Below are positions 34,201 to 43,865 of a stretch of 64,000 bases of DNA, one piece after another (the first letter of the stretch is position 1; each line of letters opens with the position of its first letter). The DNA comes from Liolophura sinensis. Taxonomy: Eukaryota > Mollusca > Polyplacophora > Chitonida > Chitonidae. The notes under the pieces were generated by a model, which was not told the DNA's origin, searched no databases, and was given only the letters and a program-made list of their open reading frames with translations. The stretch covers positions 57,884,984-57,948,983 of the forward strand of contig NC_088300.1 in NCBI RefSeq assembly GCF_032854445.1, given 5' to 3'. The translations under genes were made by a program, and so were the position numbers.

Positions 34201-35119
34201 ATTACAATACAGCTTGAAACTGGTCTTGAAATGAGCCATTAAAGAATACATGAAAAAGAACTGTGAAAACAAAGATTATGTCTGTATTCCAAATGAAGAA
34301 AATTATGCCCTGGAATTTTGAGGGTATTTGTATATCTTTTAAGTACCGAATTTTTTCTCAGATTTTTCACGCCAACTTTTTCAGAAATTACGTCATTGTT
34401 ATCTTGTTTGGAACTCTGTGACCACCCCCGAAGTGTCCTGAGCCTGGTGAACCGTGTCGCTACAGTGTCGGCAGGGTGACATATACACAGATACTGCATG
34501 GCTTCTTAAGGTCCATTTAGCGACCTCTCTGGGCCCCACACCCCCGCCCCATTCGGCCAGATCCGTTTGGTGTGTTCTTTTTTAAACAGGGATCATCGTT
34601 GATGTCACTGCTCTAAGCTACTTAATTTTCAGACTGATCACTGGAGCCTTAAGAAAACTGTACTCTGAAGCCATTTTTACCCCCCAAAGTGAAAGCTGTA
34701 AAATCTGTTTGTACTGATATTTAAATCCTCCTCTCGGTGCCTAAATTTATTTCCTACCTTTTCTGCCTTTGGGGGGGACATGTAGTGCAGTCCGTGTATG
34801 GTTCATAAACTCAAAAGCTTATTCAGTAAACACTAAAGAAACACTAGATAACATTGATTTCTATGGGTGTTGAACTAGGGAACCCTTCCCTTCAAAAGTA
34901 ATGTCAAAATATATTGTAAAGCCACACCTGTTTCCTGATTTGTGCAGAAAATATAGGGGCATAATTGAAACAGAAAAATCAATTGAGCAACCATGAATAT
35001 TTCACCAAAAATAGAATAATCAGTATCACACTTATGGTTTTAAAATAAAGACAAACAGCAGTAAGAATATGTGACCCCTAGAACAGTTTGCCATCTTTAA
35101 TTCTGGCGGTTTTAATAAA

Positions 35120-35206
35120 CCGCGGCCAGCATTATGGTGGGCAACCCGGCAGAGCCCAGGCAAAACCCATGACCATCCGCAGGCTGCTGCAGACCTTCTC
35201 TGAAAT
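35120..35206 (-). repeat. SINE family A fragment
   Basis: Reverse complement reads 'ggtctgcagcagcctgcgga', 'tggtcatgggttttgcc' and 'ccaccataatgctggccgcg', a middle-to-3' segment of family A just beyond the COQ9 3' end. Confidence 0.75.
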
Positions 35207-35253
35207 TTATTCTCATTGTTTCATACTCATGATGCTTTTATAAGCACAGGCAC

Positions 35254-35259
35254 TTTATT
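35254..35259 (-). other. Poly(A) signal of COQ9
   Basis: AATAAA on the minus strand about 105 bp downstream of the COQ9 stop, a usual distance for a short 3'UTR. Confidence 0.6.
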
Positions 35260-35362
35260 TGTTTACGAAGCAGCAACCTGATTGAGTGTACACACAGGTG
35301 TCCTAACATTAAAATGAATTTTCATAAGATGTTAATATCCAATTCCAAGTATGGGCCAGCTA

Positions 35363-36253
35363 TTAACGGAATCTGTTGTTCATTCCTAGCACATTCTGTG
35401 CCATAATTAAAGTTCCTTTGAATATATTAGAGAAATCACTATTTGTGTCTTGAGCTTTGCGAAGGGTGTTTCCAAAATCGACGAGGTTATCCAGTCGTCT
35501 ATCCAGAAAACTCCAAGTATGGTTAAAGTCATCAGATTTATCCTGAACCATAGTGATCTCTGTGGACTTGTAAACTGCTGCCAATGACATGCGTTTTGTG
35601 TACCAGTTAAAGTCTGTTGATCTGTCACCAGCATGGTACCAGATCTCATCCACAAGGTCGGACAGATTGGACCACGACTGCACGGCATTCTGTGGCAGCG
35701 TCTGAATCGCCATCGCTTGAGGCCATTTGTGTATGTAAGGCACTAACATTCTTAGGCGGACTTCAACAGCATTACGGACAAACTCTTTCGTCTTTGGCTT
35801 TTCTCCATTTTCAGTCAGCTGCTCCACGTTCTGTTTAAGTATTTCTCCTAGTTGTGAATTGCAATCTTGGTAGAAGAAACTGATAAGGTCAGCCGGTCCA
35901 TTTGGAAACATGCCGTGAGCTAGCCGAGGGAAGCCTGCGGCCTCCGCTCCATACGTCAATGTCTTCTTGCTCCATCCGAACTCTGGGACGAAAGCCAGCG
36001 ACGCTCTAAAAATTCGATGTTTCGTGTTATTGTTTACATCTTCCGCTTCGTCTGTATCACTGTTGCTGTCACTACTAGTGGAATATCGTGAAAATATCAT
36101 TACAGAAGGATACCTAAGGAATACACCCCGAATTTTAGCGAAAATTCTTTTCCTGACTTGGAAGCTCACACATGCACTGGGCGCAGCCATCTTGTTTCTT
36201 AAGCCGTAAAGCGGTCCACAACATTTTAGTCTTGGACTGGTCGTGTACGCCAT
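35363..36253 (-). CDS. COQ9: Ubiquinone biosynthesis protein COQ9, mitochondrial (intronless)
   Basis: COQ9 is a lipid-binding protein of the inner-membrane-associated CoQ synthome. It presents the quinone intermediate to the hydroxylase COQ7. The 296-residue ORF contains the family's most conserved tract: EVRLRMLVPYIHKWPQAMAI, LPQNAVQ, LVDEIWYHAGDRSTDFNWYT, then AAVYKSTEITMVQDKS and DFNHTWSFLDRRLDN. Length and end (...NNRFR) fit complete family members, so nothing is truncated. The N-terminus is Arg/Ser-rich and lacks acidic residues up to about residue 60, as expected of a mitochondrial presequence. Met1 (36253) and Met22 (36190) both have A at -3 and G at +4, so either could be the start. 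The whole protein is in one exon, unlike vertebrate COQ9, suggesting an old retrogene or intron loss. It is divergent from LHPP with about 230 bp between start codons. Confidence 0.96.
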   Translation of the reverse strand: MAYTTSPRLKCCGPLYGLRNKMAAPSACVSFQVRKRIFAKIRGVFLRYPSVMIFSRYSTSSDSNSDTDEAEDVNNNTKHRIFRASLAFVPEFGWSKKTLTYGAEAAGFPRLAHGMFPNGPADLISFFYQDCNSQLGEILKQNVEQLTENGEKPKTKEFVRNAVEVRLRMLVPYIHKWPQAMAIQTLPQNAVQSWSNLSDLVDEIWYHAGDRSTDFNWYTKRMSLAAVYKSTEITMVQDKSDDFNHTWSFLDRRLDNLVDFGNTLRKAQDTNSDFSNIFKGTLIMAQNVLGMNNRFR

Positions 36254-36480
36254 CTTTTTTGTTTACCGATTTGGAAGATAATATTATTTACTCAGGTTCA
36301 ACCGAAACTACAGCTTTTCCATGTTCCGCACAATTATGTAAAATGGTGGTAATATATATTTTTGTACTGTAACCGACAGCTGATGAAGGAAAGCTGAATA
36401 GTCCGAGACAGGAAATGCATGACAAATCGTCAGTGTTGCATATCACATCATCAAGCCTGTGTCGCGAGATCAGACGAATC
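36254..36480. promoter_or_regulatory. Divergent promoter region between COQ9 and LHPP
   Basis: 227 bp separate the COQ9 and LHPP start codons, so both promoters and 5'UTRs must sit here or within the genes. An A/T stretch 'ggtaatatatatttttg' lies near 36348. No CpG-island-like composition is visible. An in-frame upstream ATG for LHPP at 36415 falls inside. No known factor site can be named with confidence. Confidence 0.6.
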
Positions 36481-36635
36481 ATGGCGACAAGCACCCAGTG
36501 TTCGGAAGGCTTTTCTCCTTTCATCAAAAATGTCACAAATATAAAAGGTGTTTTACTGGATATAACGGGTGTTTTATATAACAGTGCACAAGGCGGTGGC
36601 CATGCGATCGAAGGATCAGTTGAAGCTGTGAAGAG
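36481..36635 (+). CDS. LHPP: LHPP exon 1
   Basis: Start codon plus 51 codons and two bases, donor gtatag (weak at +4 to +6). Holds the nucleophile motif DITG and GGGHAIEGSVEAVKR. Confidence 0.92.
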
Positions 36636-39600
36636 GTATAGTTGTATTCACAAGATAGTTCAGTCAAAGGTGCAATAGTATGCCTGTTAGAGTTACGCCC
36701 CCTTCTGAGGTGCTCATTATATGTTAGAGATTTGACACATTAGGATGAATACTTTAAAAATGCATCCTCTACCTGTACAGGATGAATAATAATATATATT
36801 TATAGTCTGGTTTGGGTTTTATTAATTCGGAATATTGACAAGTAGTGACTGGTAGGTGTTGTTTGTCACATATACAGTTGAAAGGCACCGGTATTTGCCG
36901 GTGTGATCAGGTTTTGATTTCATATACATGGGCCTACATATATAGACGCTAGCCTCTATATATAGGCAATGCAAACTTCTCGCCCACCTCGTAAGCGATA
37001 TAGTCGGGTTTAAATATGGCGGACGTTAGCTTGGTTTGCCCGATTCAAAAATTTAAACGGCTTGTACTGTTGAAAGATGGTTTACCGATGTCGGCTTTGG
37101 CATGTTTACGGTTTGTTTGTATCAGGGAATCGGGGGATAGCAAAAGTTAGGTAGGGTTCGAGCCGTTTTTTTTAGGTGAAAGTGTCCGTGTAGAAGTCCA
37201 TATGACCGAAGCTGCGTGTTATGGCAAGAACGTCCAGCTGAGCTTTTGTGAGTGTAAGTGTTAACATTGTAGATGGTATGGTTTCATACAATTAATTTTG
37301 AATATTATAATACAAGGTATGCCGACTATTTGACTTTTCGCATTGATCCCGTTGCGCCATCTTTGTCAAACTGTATTTACTATGTAGCGAGAATCTGAGA
37401 GTGTCTAGTTTTATTGTATACATTTCATGTTTTAACTTGTGTGTATCAGATTACGGAAAGCTGGTCTTCCGGTAAGATTCTGCACAAACGAGACCCAGTG
37501 TACTACAAAGGCCATCGTAGAAAAGCTACAAAGACTCGGATTTGAGCTGACTGAGAGCGAGGTGTTTCCGCCAATACCAGCCGTTTGCAGCTTGATGAAA
37601 GCTAGGGCATTAAGACCACACATTTTAGCTCATCCGGGTGAGACAGCGTATATATATGTACAGAGCTGACATGAAGCCAGCGAAATCCTCGAGAGCAGGA
37701 TTCGAACACATGACCCTGTTGGCTAAGTGTCTGTCGCCTGCTCTGCCACTGACACTTCAGACGATTGAGCAGGCTAGGGCAGGCTGTGTGAGTCAAACGA
37801 ATAAATAAAAGTCTGGAATACATATTCATAATTCTGTGTGTCGTAATAATGGTTCCACTAATAATAGTATAAGTTGAAAGTAATATATTCAATGCTTATG
37901 GTACTAAAGCATTGTTCTCGCTGCAGCCAATCTAGCCATGACCAATGAGGCGACAGGTTCGAATCCAGTTCCTCGCTAGTTTAATTACAGTTTCAAGTCA
38001 AGAGCTTATATCGTACCATGAGTGTGGGCGTCGGCGTCCAATAATAGAGAAAGTAATGTTAAACAAAATGTTAGTGATGGTATCTCCTAAAGTACTGCAT
38101 GGATTGAGCTCAGGGTTTGCACGCATGTAGAGCAGAATAGCACGGGGTCGGTGGGGGGAGGATATTCCATCGTTGATTCCGTGTGTACATATAAAGTATC
38201 GTAAATTACTGAATTCCTGGCTTAGGGTATTGTGTATACGTATCAATGTTAAAGCAAGTGTTAGGGGTGGTTTCTCAAAAAGTACTGCATGTATTGAGCT
38301 CAGGATTTGTAGACACGTAGAGCTGAATAGCACGGTGGGGGGGGGGGGGGGATATTGAGCTGAAGTTTGCATTCATGTGTCTCATACAGGCGAGCTCTTT
38401 GGTAGCCTTGCACCCAAGTTTCCGGTTCCCATATGAATGAATGTACCTAACCGCTGTGGTTAAACATCAGTGGCTCTACGGCCGTAAATGGGAATGTCTG
38501 TCAACAACCTGCGGATGGTCTTGGGTTTCCCCCATTCTCTGGTTGGTTTCCTCCCACTATACTGCTGTCCGAGATCGTATAAGTGAAATACTCTTGAGTA
38601 CGGCGTAACACATCAATCAAACAAGTATTATAAATAAACAACAATGGTACAAATGAGAGTCCAATAATATCGAAAGGAATAATGAACTGAACGTAATGAG
38701 GCAGGCATGGCTTTATAACTGTCACCTTCTGTCTTTTAGCCTCACTGTCGGATTTCTCGGAGATAGATCAGACTAACCCTAACTGTGTTGTTGTTGGAGA
38801 CGCCGCAGACATGTTTACTTACCACAACCTGAACAAAGCATTCAGAATCCTTATCTCCATGGAGACACCTGTTTTGTTCTCATTAGGTCAAGGGTAAGCC
38901 TTTACCTTGCATACACGTTCTGTTAAAACCTTTGTGACATTAAGCAGTCATTGGACTGTTTACATAGTCTTTCGTTCGTTGAAAAACACTTTTTTCCCAC
39001 TAATATGGTGTCAATATTTGTACATCACGGACCAGTTTCACAAAGCGACGTATGACATATTTTCATCGTACGTTAGTCGTACGATATTTTCTACGTCACT
39101 GTTGCCGTACCATTGTCCTGTATGTGCGATTGTCATACATGTACGACATTTTCGTGAAACTGGTCCCAGAGAAACGGAAAGGTGGCCGGTAACGTGCCAA
39201 AGCTCGGCAATTTCCTGTGGAAAAAAAAATAAGAGCAGTTCATTTTTTTTGCCGGATGAATCTGGGTTTCTAGTGTTTCAGGATATCGCCGTAACAAAGA
39301 AGCAACGAAAGACAAATATGCCAGTATCTGACGCTAACAAATGCCTTTAAGAAAAGTTTTCTGGAAATTGCTATGGGCGTTTTCGTGGCATTCATTAAAG
39401 AATGACAGTAAATCTGGATCTGGAACACAATGCATCTTCACGCCTTTTAAGCCGCCATCCTCCGCTTCAGCAGGATCGCTTTATTTAGTTTTGCGTGCTA
39501 ACATTCCAGTTGACGATTATCACACTGATTAATAAGCAAGGGTTAAGGGAAAACTTACATACACTAGTTCAAGAATTAATGCACATGTTGGGATATTCTC

Positions 39601-40655
39601 TTGTAGGAAATTTTACAGAGAAGACGACGAGCTATCCTTGGATGTCGGAGCTTTCGTGAAGGCGCTGGAGGTAGGTATCGTTTAAAGAGCTCTTCATCTT
39701 TTCTATCTTTGTCACGTATTTAATTCATAATGTATATGTTGAGAACATGTCTATGCGATTCTTCTCAAAATCATTGTATGATGTAGTAGCGCTGAGCTCT
39801 CAAATTTTTTATGTTTTTTTTTTGACAAATATATCACTTAGGTTTTTAAGACTAGATACTGTGTCAGAAAATATGATGTCTGTATCCTCCATTTTGCATA
39901 TGTATAGTAATTTAATTTCCTTCATTGTTGCTTGCAGTATGCATGCGATGTCCAAGCCGAAGTCGTTGGGAAACCGTCCAAAACATTTTTTAATACAGCG
40001 CTACAAGATATGAACGTCAGTCCAGAAAACGTAAGCATTGGCCACAGTATTGGTATTTGTACAACAAGCTTAAAATTGGTCAAAATTTGGATAGTGAATT
40101 CGATTCACTTGGGCATGGTATTACTCTTCCAAGCTATGAGTATTTTTATGCTATCGGATGTCTTCTCATTTGCCTTTTTCAAATACGTGCAGGCTGTCAT
40201 GGTTGGTGATGACATCCTAAATGATGTTGGTGGGGCTCAGAAATGTGGGATGTACGGCATTCAAGTCAGGACAGGAAAATTTAGGTAATGTCGTTTGTGG
40301 ATAAGAATGAATTTACACCCAAATTTAAAATCCACACCCATGGTGATAAAAAGTGGGGAATTGCTGTTAAATCCAGTTTGTGCTATGGTGACAATGATTA
40401 ACATAAAATGAGAATGAGATACTGTGTTGAAGAAAGCACTGCCTGTAAAGACATATCAGCAGATTTATTTCGACCGAAGTAGGATAAGGTTATTTTTTCA
40501 GCTCCATTAAATTACATTTATTAACACGAATTGCTGAAAAATTATTCTATTCTATCCATTGCAGACCCCAGGACGAACATCATCCTCAGGTAACGCCCGA
40601 TGCTGTGGTGGACAATTTGGCAGCTGCCGTGGACTTACTGCTGACACACAGATGA
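36481..40655 (+). CDS. LHPP: Phospholysine phosphohistidine inorganic pyrophosphate phosphatase
   Basis: HAD-superfamily phosphatase; the family hydrolyses pyrophosphate, phosphohistidine and phospholysine, in cytosol and nucleus. Seven exons: 36481-36635, 37450-37637, 38740-38893, 39607-39670, 39938-40030, 40193-40284, 40565-40655. All junctions are GT-AG and in phase, giving 278 residues against 270 in human. Motif I is LLDITGVLY (nucleophile Asp27; human has DISG), motif II FCTNET (62-67), motif III Lys199 in VVGKPS, motif IV GDDILNDVGGAQ (223-234), and the tail QVRTGKFRPQDEHHP. The ATG at 36481 (A at -3, G at +4) is preferred over an in-frame one at 36415 with T at -3, because it matches the family's N-terminus. 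Motif IV and the long cap segment FERTEIDQTNPNC-like region (LSDFSEIDQTNPNCVVVGD) distinguish it from HDHD2. Head to head with COQ9. Confidence 0.96.
37450..37637 (+). CDS. LHPP: LHPP exon 2
   Basis: Acceptor 'tgtgtatcag', donor gtgaga. Encodes LRKAGLPVRFCTNETQCTTK (motif II Thr64), KLQRLGFELTESEVFPP and ARALRPHILAHP. Confidence 0.95.
37687..37757 (-). repeat. tRNA-like SINE head with intact A and B boxes
   Basis: On the minus strand, TGGCAGAGCAG (37748-37738) fits the A box, and tGTTCGAATCC (37708-37698) fits the B box. The 29-bp spacing is like that of a real tRNA. The expected acceptor stem does not pair, so this is a tRNA-derived repeat and not a tRNA gene. Lies in LHPP intron 2. Confidence 0.6.
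37935..38352 (+). repeat. Direct duplication (~195 bp units) with a B-box-like leader
   Basis: The block at about 38047-38150 (from 'gaaagtaatgttaaa' via 'aaagtactgcatg', 'attgagctcagggtttg' to 'gaatagcacgg') recurs at about 38243-38340, with about 195 bp between equivalent points. The second copy ends in a 17-G run. Just upstream, 'acaggttcgaatccag' (about 37958) is a good tRNA-type B box. Confidence 0.7.
38465..38636 (+). repeat. SINE family A fragment
   Basis: 'gtcaacaacctgcggatggt', 'gggtttcccccattctc', 'ttcctcccactatactgctg', 'aatactcttgagtacggcgt', 'aacacatcaatcaaacaa'. Lies in LHPP intron 2, about 100 bp from the next exon. Confidence 0.8.
38740..38893 (+). CDS. LHPP: LHPP exon 3
   Basis: Acceptor 'ctgtcttttag', donor gtaagc, split codons at both ends. 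Encodes SLSDFSEIDQTNPNCVVVGD, ADMFTYHNLNKAFRIL and TPVLFSLGQ, part of the cap domain. Confidence 0.96.
39029..39166. mobile_element. Small MITE with 13-bp terminal inverted repeats
   Basis: 'ggaccagtttcac' at 39029 and its exact reverse complement 'gtgaaactggtcc' at 39154-39166. The interior is rich in 'tcgtacg'-type half palindromes, so the 138-bp element could fold. Sits in LHPP intron 3. Target-site duplication is unclear. Confidence 0.7.
39607..39670 (+). CDS. LHPP: LHPP exon 4
   Basis: Acceptor 'ctcttgtag', donor gtaggt. Encodes KFYREDDELSLDVGAFVKAL plus E; human has RYYKETSGLMLDVGPYMKAL. Confidence 0.95.
39938..40030 (+). CDS. LHPP: LHPP exon 5
   Basis: Acceptor 'gcttgcag', donor gtaagc, phase 0. 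Encodes YACDVQAEVVGKPSKTFF, with the motif III Lys, and ALQDMNVSPEN. Confidence 0.96.
40193..40284 (+). CDS. LHPP: LHPP exon 6
   Basis: Acceptor 'tacgtgcag', donor gtaatg. Encodes AVMVGDDILNDVGGAQKCGM with the motif IV acidic pair, then YGIQVRTGKF. The 162-bp intron before it is open in frame. Confidence 0.96.
40565..40655 (+). CDS. LHPP: LHPP exon 7, end of CDS
   Basis: Acceptor 'ccattgcag'. Encodes PQDEHHPQVTPDAVVDNLAA, AVDLLLTHR and stop TGA at 40653. Confidence 0.96.
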
Positions 40656-40764
40656 GACTGGCTTAGCTTGATTAGTGTTGTATGTGGCATTTGGCAACAT
40701 TGAGAACTTGATCCAAAGATGGCATGAAGACATGGTGGCCATTGACATTTTGAACCCGTTTACT

Positions 40765-40770
40765 AATAAA
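40765..40770 (+). other. Candidate poly(A) signal of LHPP
   Basis: AATAAA 110 bp after the stop codon, followed by 'ttctgctatgtcattgtc'. Short 3'UTR if used. Confidence 0.5.
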
Positions 40771-41084
40771 CTGTGCGAAATTCTGCTATGTCATTGTCAA
40801 GATCATTTTCACCGGTTACGTGTGATCATATGCCGCCTATCACACCGTGATCGCTGTTTTGGTTTTACTCTGTATGCTATACGTCTTTTATTATATTATG
40901 CTGTTGGTAAATTTTACTGACCTTTCATCTCAAACCATCTAATGTGTTTCGTTATTTACAGACATGATATAGCTATTAACTTTTCACTAAAATGCGCATG
41001 TAATTCTACAGTAATTTGATTGGATGTAAGATGAAAGTTGATGAAAATGTTATACTTAATGTGCCTCCTAAAAGTTTTGCCGAG

Positions 41085-41197
41085 GCACGTGGGTTTTCTC
41101 CGGGCATTGCCGCGCTTCCACCCACCATAATATACCGGCGGCCGTCGTATGACCGAATAGTCTAAAGTACGGCGTAAATCTACCAATCAAAAAAATC
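41085..41197 (+). repeat. SINE family A, 3' fragment
   Basis: 'cacgtgggttttctccggg', 'cttccacccaccataatat', 'ggcggccgtcgtatgac', 'taaagtacggcgtaaatc', 'taccaatcaaaaaaatc'. Confidence 0.75.
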
Positions 41198-42009
41198 AAA
41201 AGTCCTAAAAGTTTTACTACTTCGGAAATGGATATATCTGGATTTTTCATGCTCAGTAAACACATGTGAGTGTATATAAATTAATGTACACAAAACTCTT
41301 TTCAGAGAAGAAACTTCATAACGCAGTGTGCGTCTTGATATTCGTTTAAAAGACAAACATAGCATAACAAAGCATTGAAATAAATTGTTATCAAAAATAA
41401 TATTTGAGTTTGGTGCTGGAGAGAATTTTCATTATCCACGAAAATTAGCTGAATTTGTTTAACTCTCTGAACGATTTGTTTTGTGTATTTAATATACTTG
41501 AAATTCTCACCGCAAAGGTTATTAAGTGATCGGCAAAGTCTGTCCAGTTCATATTGGTTCAAAAGTGTATTAGTTAATACCAGTATTAAGTCATATTATA
41601 CTAGTATATGTCCGGTTTTAACAAAACTCTACAACCCATGCAGAGGCCAAATGCTCATATTTAATATACTGTTACACAATTATTCTTGGGCCAAGTACAA
41701 AACGGAAGACTTGGCTTGAAGTAAAATGTGGTATTACATTTTGAGGCAGTTTTGAACAACGGTGGGTCTACGGTTTTCAACAAGTTTTTACTTGGCAGCG
41801 TGGTGGATGTATTGGGGACAATAGGTAGGTGTGCATGAGGTCTCTTGGCTTCATACCGTGACTTGGTTTACATGTTTTCATGCCGTTTAAAGACAGAATG
41901 TGCACTTAAATGAAATCAGATCTTGCTTGTCAACGCAGATCTTGCTTGTCAATGCAACTATTGAAGTTCTAAACCGAATTTCATGAAATCTGATTGGTAG
42001 ATATGTTGA

Positions 42010-42278
42010 TTTGTTCATTTATTTACTCTATTGGTGTTTTTACGCAGCGCTTAAGAATATTTTACTTATACGACGGCGGTCAGCATTATGATGGGAGCAA
42101 ATAGGGCAGAGTCCGGGGGAAACTAACAACCATCCTTAGCTTTCTGGCAGACCTTTCCACAAACGGCTGGAGATGAAGCCAGCATGAGCTAGACTTGAAC
42201 TCACAGCGACCGCATTGGTGTGGGGGTCATTGCGCCGTGATGGCGTGCTAACCCCCTCGGCCACGGATTCCCCAGATA
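42010..42278 (-). repeat. SINE family A, near full length
   Basis: Read on the minus strand: 'ggggaatccgtggccgag', 'ggggttagcacgcc'-type head, 'aatgcggtcgctgtgagttc' + 'aagtctagctcatgctggct', 'ccatcataatgctgaccgcc', 'gtcgtataagtaaaatat' and a taaa tail. The tRNA Leu/Ser-like head with A box (tggccgagggg) and B-box-like gagttcaagtc makes this a good reference copy for the family. Confidence 0.85.
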
Positions 42279-43673
42279 TATGATGTGGTCTTAAACAATG
42301 GTGGTTGAAATCCCAAAAGCAAAAAAGAAATTGATAACTGGTGCGTGGCCACGAAAATATACCATGTTATAATGTCTTGTTAATTCAGATACACGAAGAT
42401 ATAATCAATCTTAAATCCTAGAAATGCTTCGATTCTTAGGCAAGAATGAGTCATTTCGTTTCGGGACTGTAGATTTTCTATGAAGTCAGTACGTAATAGT
42501 GCACAAAAATACAGACCCCGTTAATCCTGGGATAGAAGCTTGACAACCTAAATATACATGTACCCTTCTACATTTCCATACTAAGATCTATATAGATGGT
42601 TTATATATAGCTGCAGTGAAAACTAGTTTTTATTTCATGCGTCCGCTTTTAATGTTAAATACAACTAGGCAGTTCATTTCAAAATGTGCTGAACTGAGTT
42701 AAAAAAAGGCAGTGTAGTATGCATCTACTGCCAGTATGTACCGCATGGCCTTTTGTACTGGAAGAAGCCTAGTTGTATTTCTCGTCGAAAATGGTGTGCT
42801 ATTCAAATGTCACAATGCTACATTTGCCTTAAGGAAGAACATTTTCTTGGAAAGGTTCATATGCGGGGGAAACCGGGTTGAGCCCGGAAACTAAACCAAT
42901 ACACCTCATCGGGTGCATGATAAACCTCCTGATGCAGGGGGAAGAGGATTCAAACAATTGGCTAATCAAGAGTTAGTGCTGTGATCTGAGGCTATGTAGA
43001 ATGTTTGGTCAGAGATTGCCTGGGCAGTATGAGTATGACCTTTCACACTGTTCTTGAATAAGTTTTAACAGATCAATTGTCCTTGCACTGTTAACACGTT
43101 TCTAAAATAGACTTTCCCAGTTCTGTTTTTTCTTCTTCTAAAAATATATGTAGGTCATAACTGATGGTAACATACATTTTCTTTCAACGTCCACTGCAGC
43201 CCGCCCACAAATCCTCTTTATATGTTTAGGTCTATAAAACGCTCCTTTTGTTAAGCAAGCCAAGAACCAATATCGCTTTGAACATCACATTATCAATAAA
43301 CATCAGTGATTACCCCTTTTAATTGATGTCATTAAATTATTTCTTAATTGGTATTAAAGGAAGGCATTATCTTACGTCGATACTGAAACGTGACTTGGGT
43401 CTTGTTTGATTGCGAACATGTCAAATAAATTAATTTCAAACAGTAATATTCGATATAGACTGTGCATAGGTTTGCCACATGGGCCCATAGAGAAAGCAAA
43501 ATGTGGTTTGGGAATTCTAAATTTTGGGCTCAATGATCTTTTGAACAATTGACCTTTGTCAACTTAACCAGTTTAAGTGGGCGTTTTTTTCTCAACATCT
43601 TCGTTTTTAGATCTAGGAAATCAATTTCTACGTCGGAAATACGGGTTGGCGGGACGAGACATTTGTATCCGTC

Positions 43674-43865
43674 ATGGCGTCGAGCCGTCCGCACTCAAAT
43701 TACTTAAACACTTGTTCCATGCCAGCTTCCGGTATTGACTTCTGGGTAGGCTACAGTTGGGACCAGTGTGGAAGTGAATCCATGTACCGTCTGGCCATGA
43801 ATCAAGCTCACAGGTCCGATCAAATGTATGCCAGTGCAAAATTGCAGACAAAGACTTCTCACTAA
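43674..43865 (+). CDS. Possible small single-exon gene, function unknown
   Basis: 63-codon ORF MASSRPHSNY...LQTKTSH. I do not recognise it. Points in favour: the ATG has G at -3 and G at +4; composition (GYSWDQCGSESMYRLAMNQA and so on) is not low-complexity or repeat-derived; and AATAAA followed by 'gctgtttgttg' lies at 44341. Points against: short length, no homologue recalled, and no flanking splice evidence. It could also be the first coding exon of a longer gene. Confidence 0.3.
   Translation: MASSRPHSNYLNTCSMPASGIDFWVGYSWDQCGSESMYRLAMNQAHRSDQMYASAKLQTKTSH

Larger units (their letters stand above)
40780..43600. other. Intergenic, repeats only
   Basis: No coding exon seen. Contains a family A SINE tail at 41085-41195 (+), a nearly full-length one at 42010-42278 (-), and otherwise AT-rich unique sequence. 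Confidence 0.5.

Noticed and set aside
36415-36480. Upstream in-frame ATG extending LHPP by 22 residues
   Set aside because: Weak context (T at -3), and the extension has no counterpart in LHPP proteins; the ATG at 36481 fits better.
38907-39350. 147-codon ORF after LHPP exon 3
   Set aside because: It spans the LHPP intron and the MITE at 39029-39166; the exon donor at 38894 and the correct next exon at 39607 explain the gene.
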